A stretch of 64,000 nt of DNA, taken from Pezicula radicicola (Eukaryota > Ascomycota > Leotiomycetes > Helotiales > Dermateaceae). The stretch's first letter is position 1. Each line of letters starts with the position of its first letter. Made by a program: the position numbers and the translations under genes. This document shows positions 58,001 through 64,000 of this stretch, piece after piece. The notes beneath the pieces are model-generated. The model worked only from the letters and a program-made list of their open reading frames with translations. It had not been told where the DNA came from and searched no databases. Location: the NCBI GenBank assembly GCA_003008705.1, contig PDUO01000079.1, positions 105,422 through 169,421 on the forward strand, given 5' to 3'.

Positions 58001-58459
58001 GGCCTTCTTAGCCAACACTTGGATGAGAGTGGATCTCGGACACCCCTCGACCAAGAACTTTAGAAACTTTTGTGCTTCAGGAGACTTGTTGTCCATGGCC
58101 AAGTGAATTGGTGTTCTCCGATCCTTGTCCACTTGTTTGATCATTTCTGGTCGTTTTGACAAGAGCCACTTCCCAAAACTCGGGGGTGGAGGTGTGGGGG
58201 GAGGGAATTTGGCCCAGTAATGGAGAAAACATCCATTTAGTTCGCTTTTGAACCCAAATCCTCGCCAATACGTCCTCTCGAATTCAAGTCGATCATCCTC
58301 TTTATCGAAATCGTATTCAAGTGTAGCTTTCATGAGCATTTCATACTGGAGTTTCACCCGTTCCTCATCATCTGGGTCCTCGTACGTCTCGGTGTGAGGC
58401 CCATCATCCTCAGATAATTCCGCGTCCCGCATATCGAGTGTAATTGGCCCAGACGACAA
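55013..58459 (-). CDS. Ankyrin-subtilisin (peptidase S8) protein, 1023 aa, seven exons
   Basis: Proposed complement(join(55013-55031, 55103-55740, 55813-56218, 56284-56465, 56522-56551, 56605-57200, 57259-58459)). Every junction is in phase; the introns at 56219-56283 and 55032-55102 have CTAAC branch sites and CTACAG/CACAG acceptors, and one exon is only 30 nt. Residues about 110-220 carry three ankyrin-like repeats (DRRTPIHLAMD, HNCLHYAIF, GKTPLHLAM). A disordered Ser/Pro linker (290-340) and a helical region (to 670) precede the protease. The triad is Asp725 (IALIDDGVDG), His763 (GGHGSMMAQL) and Ser926 (GSSISTALAAG). The oxyanion-hole position, normally Asn, appears to be Asp857 (CSFSDQG). 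No signal peptide is seen, so it is intracellular. Substrates are unknown. It lies head-to-tail with the NLR and divergent from the 58995 gene. Confidence 0.85.
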
Positions 58460-58994
58460 AACGAGTTTATAGCAGTTGTGAAGAGTATTTGTTGTAGCAA
58501 GGAAGCGTTGAACGGTCCACCATCGTGTAAGTCATAGAACTGTTGCGTATTTTTAGACAAGCTAAATACTGGTGGACTTCCCGCTCGCCGAGAGCGGTGA
58601 TATCCGTGTGCGCATGACAGGGTTGTAGGCAGAGGGTGTGTCAGCTTGACCCATGTTGTAAACTAATAAATACACTGCATACAGCCTTATCATGCAATGC
58701 ACCCACCATCAACTCAAGCCAATTGTATGTCTGCAGGGTGCTGTATCTATGACCCAATTGAGCCCATATTTTGGGGGCGGGAGGAAGGTAGAGCCGGATG
58801 TCATGCGCACCTCCAGCTGACGGAAACGCCCACTTCTTACATTAGAGGACGAGGACAGGTTGAGAAATCGTGTGTGTGGGAGGGCAAGGCTGCGTAAATC
58901 GTGATAATTGAAAGCAGTACCAAATACTAATTTGCCTGATACCCGAGAAGATATCCTGCTCAATACATGCTAATACATAATCTTTAATAACAAC
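58460..58994. promoter_or_regulatory. Divergent promoter shared by the S8 protease and the 434-aa protein
   Basis: 535 bp lie between the two start codons. No defined factor site is recognised. The spacing implies that both genes may be controlled together. Confidence 0.45.
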
Positions 58995-60359
58995 ATGGCA
59001 GATAAGACTGAAATTACCTTGGGCCTCCAGCCAGGAGGAGAAGATGTCGAAAACAACAATTTCCGCACCCGTGATGCGTATTTAGGCCAAGTCGAACGGG
59101 CGGACGGCTACGATGAAGGCAAGAAACTCAACATGCAAATGTCCCTTGTCGATGTAATTCACGGGACTATAAGAGAGGAGACGGTGGAAATCGACCCCAC
59201 AACTTCTACCCCAGTACTAAGCTCTGTTCCCGCAACTTTGATTATCGCCGACTTTAGATTCACCTCACACGACACCTCCCGGCGCTTCAAGCATGCAGAG
59301 ATTGAACTTCGATTTCGGGGGGCCAATGACTTACAGGATCTAAACCCTCCTGAGGTATTTCAGATTGCTCCTATGGGGTCGTTGGGTCTACAAAAGACGG
59401 AGAAAACTCAAGAAAACAAGCGCGGAGCTACACTTAGCGCAGGTGGGACATTCGTGGCGACCGTCACTGGGGAATTGGATTGGAGTCTAACTGATACACA
59501 AACACTATACGACGAGGCAAAGTTAGAAGGCGTAAATACAAAGCGGGAGCGTAATATCGAGCCAAAGAATGCCGCAGTTTGGAGTATGACCGAAAACAAC
59601 GACATCGAAAAGGGAATTCCGAGCTTATTGCGGACAGCGATCTTACTTAAGCGGAAAAATTACGACGACTTTTATTGTTTCATAAAGGTTGACACAAAGG
59701 TCAATTTGACATTGCCAGGATGGAGTCCTTCTGTCGAAAGCAGGGAGGCCGGGAAGGGTAATACGGACCACATATTGATGAGCCCAACGAAGAAAAGGAC
59801 CAAGCTGCCTATAGCTGGCATCAAGGAGTCTAGATTAGACAACGTGCTGTTGTCCAAATTAGCAGGAGTCACGACGAGGGAGAGTATTGCTCCTCCTCTT
59901 GCGGCTACCGTTTTGACAGACGGCCAAATCTCTGATTTGATACTGGAGGACGCAAACCGGAAATCAGAGCAACCTCCTGTGATTGCCACCAAAGCAGATG
60001 TTATTCCTTTTAGTCCTTTTGGAAAAGCAGAAAATCCTGTGCGTATTCCAGACACGGCATTGGAGAACGCCATCCTAGATCCGTTACGTGCGATTAGAAT
60101 ACATCCTCCACAGGAGGCAGAAGATTGGATACCAAAATTAGAGGAAGGCCCTTTATCTCGTGGATTGAAAATCGAAGAAGGATCCAATGTGGAAGAGACG
60201 TTGCGTTTGCTCTTGCACGCCGTACGAAAGGGCGTGGAGGTGATTGCTGAAGCGGTAAGTGTTAAAAGGTTCTTCTCAATGCGTCTGCAGAGACTGATGT
60301 GATGGATGCAATAGAATCGAATTCGATTGGAAGCTTGGCCTGAAGAAAAGAGAAAGTAA
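58995..60359 (+). CDS. Unknown beta-rich protein adjacent to the S8 protease, 434 aa
   Basis: Proposed join 58995-60254, 60315-60359. A GTAAGT donor and TAG acceptor give a 60-bp phase-0 intron and replace an apparent read-through tail with EANRIRLEAWPEEKRK and a stop. Residues 1-250 alternate polar and hydrophobic positions as in a beta sandwich (TLIIADFRFTS, HAEIELRFRG, TFVATVTGELDWSL). They contain a motif WSMTENNDIEKGIPS followed by LLRTAILLKRKNYDDFYCFI. A Lys/Arg-containing linker (260-390) and a helical C-terminus (395-434) follow. There is no signal peptide or membrane span. I do not recognise a named family. Because fungal pore-forming proteins are often encoded next to an S8-type protease that cleaves them, a substrate/effector role is a reasonable hypothesis, but I see no gasdermin signature I can point to. 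Confidence 0.75.
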
Positions 60360-60533
60360 TGATGCTTGCTGTGGCCGTAGCTCATGATAGCTTTAGTGCT
60401 AGCTATAACTGCATTGATCTTGAGTGTAGTATAATGTGATTACTCATCGTTAAAAACATCTTCCATCGTCCTCAACTTCCTCGGTCGGCTGCCCCGAATA
60501 GCGTTCGTTGGGAACCAAATGCAATACTATAAC

Positions 60534-61779
60534 CTAGTTGTCCCGAATATTCACCCAAGCAGAGTTGTACACAACCGAGCAACTTGAACGCATTTCGGGT
60601 ATACGCTTTATTAGATTAACTTGGTCGGTGACCAGGTGACGCACGATATGTGTAGATGGCAACGCTGAGTGAAGTACGGTATAGAAGTAGATCTTCGCGG
60701 TGTTGTGGATGAGAGACAACGTCTGGGTGAGTAGTAAAACCTCTAGGCCAGGAGAAGAGGTGAAATCCGGTGCTGGGAGAAGTTGAACGAGGTCGTCAAG
60801 TTGAGTTTCGATGGTATTGGTGTGTCTCACCAAAAGAGCAATGGCAACTTCCAGGCTCTCGGCCTTGCAAATGTCAGCAAAACATCCTATTCACTTGTAA
60901 TTGAATCTCTCACTATCTGTCGAGAGAGATCAGTAATTGAGGAGAGGATCTCTAAAAGCTCGGAAGAATAGCCGACTGTTTTATCTACCTATATAATTTC
61001 AGCAAAAAGTCCTTCAAGGCCTTTGTCTTTGTGCCTCTTGAGGATTCTCCCAAGCAATTTTTCTGAATTTTGACTTTGCCCCATAAGCGCTTCGTCCCAT
61101 GACATCTCGAGTGGCAAAGAACTTTGAGACGAAAAACACCAAGGATAGCTCCAGAGATTGGGAATTTTCCATTGCAATCAAGATTGCAGCGGCTGAGACA
61201 TGCGTTACCCATGAGGTTTGGCAATTATCCGTTATCTGATGAGGAGTCAGCTAAAGTCGAACCTCGAAGTTGCAAGAGAACCGACATCGAAGAGGCATAG
61301 CATGAGCATAGACACAAGAACATGATTATTTGAGTTTCCATTCAAAGACGCAATGTCATTGCGCAGCCGGTGTAACGTTCTCTGTTTCTGATGGAGCGCA
61401 AGAGAATAATAATCAACCGAGGTTGATAATTGATTAAGACTCAGATGCAGGGCCCAACGGCCAAGATAGACCTCGTGACACATTCGTGAGATAGGGAGAG
61501 CGGTAGTATGATCTGGCGATAGCAATTCGAGTTGTCGTCAACGAGAGTAAGAGTTCGGCAGACTTGAGTTTGATCTGATAGATTGTGAGTTAACGATTCT
61601 GGTATCTGGGGCAGCATTCCATCAGCACTTGAAAGGTCAAACATTCTGGGTGCGTAATGCGACCGTGGGATAGTCCTGTGTCTCCCATTATACTGCATCA
61701 CTGACTTGACTTGTGTACCGTCCATGTCACCGCCTCCAGCACTACTCCCACCATCTTCTCCACAACCACATACATACAC
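60534..61779 (-). pseudogene. Truncated fungal transcription factor (Fungal_trans_2) pseudogene
   Basis: The minus strand reads LPLSLSHECVTRSILAVG, then in another frame ALHLSLNQLSTSVDYYSLAL, then RLRNDIASLNGNSNNHVLVS and MLMLCLFDVGS. This is the fungal-specific transcription factor domain 2 pattern (ILAV.ALHL ... YY..AL..LR.DIA ... MLCLFD). The frame break at 61453-61460 is explained by one missing G in GTTGGGCCC. Stops follow at about 61247 and 61220. More domain pieces are at 61080-61180 (FFVSKFFATRDVMGRSAY) and 60534-60833 (AKIYFYTVLHSALPSTHIVR). No Zn2Cys6 N-terminus exists upstream, where the AT-rich block begins, so the gene was cut there. Confidence 0.7.
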
Positions 61780-61799
61780 CTATCCTCAATGAGCGAACC

Positions 61800-64000
61800 G
61801 ATCGAGGGCTGGGTCTAGATTATAGACCAATCAGAAACCTAGTTATTTTAGTGACTAGGGGCTAGGTCTAAGTTCTATTTAGACCTAGGTCTAAGTTTCT
61901 ATATCTTTATATAGGTAGACTAGAAAAAGGTAAGAAGTTGGTTTCTATATAAAAGTACTATCCTAAGTTTATCCCTATTTTTAGAATCCTGAAATTTATT
62001 ATAGTTAATATAATATAGTTAAGATAGTTATTAGTAGTAGATTTTATTATTATATATTAGTTAATAAAATCTATAATTATATTAACCCTAAGAAAGTTAG
62101 TTTTAAGGACTTAAGATATATTAGGGAGAGTTATAATATAGGAAAAGAGTTAGAATTTAGTTTAATTATATAAGAAGACTAATTCCTAAGCTAGAAGCTC
62201 TTAAATCTATTATTAGTTAAATTAAGTAGTTTAAAAGTTATTATTTATAGTAACTATAACCTTTAAACTAGTTATAGATTAATTAATTTATTTATTTAAA
62301 TTTAAAGTTATTATTTATAAGGAGTATTAGTATATAGTATTATCTAGTTATATTAATATCTATTTTATAAAGGAAGTATATTATTTAGAGTCTAATAAGT
62401 ATTATTATATTATAGATAAAGTAACTAAAGTTAATAGATTAATTAGGAATAAGGAAGTATTATAATAATATAATTTTCTATTTCTAAAAGTTACTACTAG
62501 TTCTATTAAAGGATTAAGAAAGTTAAAGAATAATAGAATAAAGTATAAGATAAAGAAGATTAATAATTTATATAAGTATATATATAGTATTATAGATAGA
62601 ATATAAAGGTATTATATTAAAAAATACTAGTAGAAAAGTATATATAAGGGAGGATACTAAAAGAGGAATAAATAAGATATAAATAATAATATACTATAGT
62701 ATACTAATATTAATTACTAGTAGTTTTTTATCTAAGGATCCTATTTAAAGTATTTTAAAGTATAGGATCTATAAGTATAGAACTCTCTAAGCTAATTTAA
62801 AATCTAGTTATAAACTAGTTAGTTTAAAGCTATTAAGTAGAAATTAGAAGTTATATTTTAAATAGTTAAGGAGTAAGAGTACTAGAAGATTAAAAAGTTT
62901 AATAAAACTTAACTAGTATAATTAAATCCTACTAGAGTTAGTAGAATTTAATTTCTTATATAATTATAATAATAATAATAATAATATAAGACTAGTAGGA
63001 TTTAAAAACTAAACTAATAGAATTTATAGAAAAATTATAATTAAAAGTATTATAAAAGTACTATAAGTATATAGATAATCTAACTAAACCTAGTAAATCT
63101 ATTATAATTATTAGATTTATTATATTCTAAATTATTATTAAGGTAATATAACCCTAAGTAGTAGTTAAGGTTATAAGAATAGATATTTAAATAAGGTTTA
63201 ATATTAAAATATATCTAATATATTAAGAAGTACTAGGATAAGAGAGAAGTAAAAATATAAGATAGATATTTATTATTTTTATTTACTAATATTAGATATT
63301 TATTATATTATAGTTATAGAATTTATAGTTTATTTACTTAATTTCTAGATTATAGTATATAAGAAATACTAGTTTATTATATTACCTAGCTAGATTAAAT
63401 TCTATTTCTATTTAGAATATTTATATAGTTTTACTAAAGAAATATATTAAAGAATTTAAAAGGTTATTTATAGAATTAATAGATTATTCTAAGATAAGAA
63501 GGAGTTAAGTTAGAGTATATTCCTATTTCTACTAGATATATCTAAGCTTATTATAGTATTAGTAATATTTAGAACTAATAGATTTTAGTATATATTTAAT
63601 ATAAAAGGAGGATTAGAATATCTATTTATATCTAAGATAGTATAGAGAATATAAGAGTTTAATAGACTAAGATATAACCTTAAATAAGACTTACCTTAGA
63701 TTTTTATAGGATTCCTACTTAGATAAGTAGTAGTAGTAATAATAATAACTATAGTAATAATAACCCTCTTCGATTATAAGTAACTTCTAAATATATAAAT
63801 AATATAGAGCTAAGCTTAGTAATATTACTAATTAACTCCTTAACTTATATAACTACTATAGAGGGACTCTATCTCTTATTACTTAACTAACCTAGAGCTA
63901 GATTGATTTAATTTTAGTAGTAGTAGAATAAGGTGGTTATAAGATATAAGGGCTAGGTTAGTTTATTTTCAGGGTTAGGTTAGTTTATAAAAATAAGTAG
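61800..64000. other. AT-rich, RIP-like block without genes
   Basis: The sequence changes abruptly near 61800 to a composition dominated by A and T, with abundant TATA/TAAT/TTAG words, AGTTA and CTAGTA, and few C or G. No open frame longer than a few dozen codons exists on either strand. This is what repeat-induced point mutation leaves of transposons in filamentous ascomycetes. A few protein-like echoes occur but none is assignable. It extends to the window end and may continue. Confidence 0.8.

Noticed and set aside
58995..60359. Calling the 434-aa protein a gasdermin
   Set aside because: Position next to an S8 protease is suggestive, but the length exceeds the usual fungal gasdermin and I cannot point to a family motif. 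It is left as unknown.

Overview
This window comes from a filamentous ascomycete (Pezizomycotina). The evidence is that genes carry short introns (about 50-85 nt, GTANGT or GTRNGT donors, CTAAC/CTGAC-type branch sites), and that HET, NACHT and NB-ARC/TPR genes, pogo and Tc1/mariner relics, a Ty3/gypsy element and DUF3435-type tyrosine recombinase relics occur together. A class such as Leotiomycetes is possible, but that is a guess. I see no rRNA, tRNA or CRISPR array.

Layout. 0-4.7 kb is mostly decayed sequence, with a relic of an NRPS-like reductase motif. 4.7-13.6 kb is an ordinary gene block of four spliced or single-exon genes: a small coiled-coil protein, two large membrane proteins of unknown function, and a poly-Asp/Ser-rich protein. 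13.6-17.5 kb is repeat-rich, with a degenerate minisatellite of about 1 kb. 18.0-23.8 kb is a decayed Ty3/gypsy retrotransposon on the minus strand (gag, protease, RT, RNase H, integrase). At 24.4-24.7 kb nine A7-A8 tracts alternate with non-identical spacers of about 26 and 20 nt. 25.3-27.0 kb holds a divergent pair of small genes whose products both end in, or contain, membrane segments. 28-47 kb is a graveyard: pogo and mariner transposase tails, a broken alpha/beta-hydrolase-NB-ARC-TPR receptor, a HET gene with nonsense codons, a broken protein kinase, a DUF3716-like relic, a chromodomain relic, retroelement pieces and broken DUF3435-type recombinases.

47.3-60.4 kb is the most interesting block and looks intact. 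It holds (i) a 2118-residue NLR-like protein (alpha/beta hydrolase, NACHT, about 1100 residues of ankyrin repeats, SPRY) in at least 11 exons; (ii) immediately upstream on the same strand, a 1023-residue ankyrin-subtilisin (S8) protease in 7 exons with a complete Asp/His/Ser triad; and (iii) a divergently transcribed 434-residue protein of unknown function sharing the protease's promoter region. In the NLR both enzymatic centres are altered: the hydrolase nucleophile serine is Asn (GHNLGG) and the Walker A lysine is Leu (GRTGSGLS), although the frame is open. The arrangement resembles fungal cell-death loci in which a protease and its substrate are paired with receptors. That functional reading is inference.

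60.5-61.8 kb is a truncated, frameshifted fungal transcription-factor pseudogene. From about 61.8 kb to the end is a very AT-rich block with no genes, typical of RIP-mutated repeats. All exon boundaries were derived by hand from splice signals and reading-frame phase.
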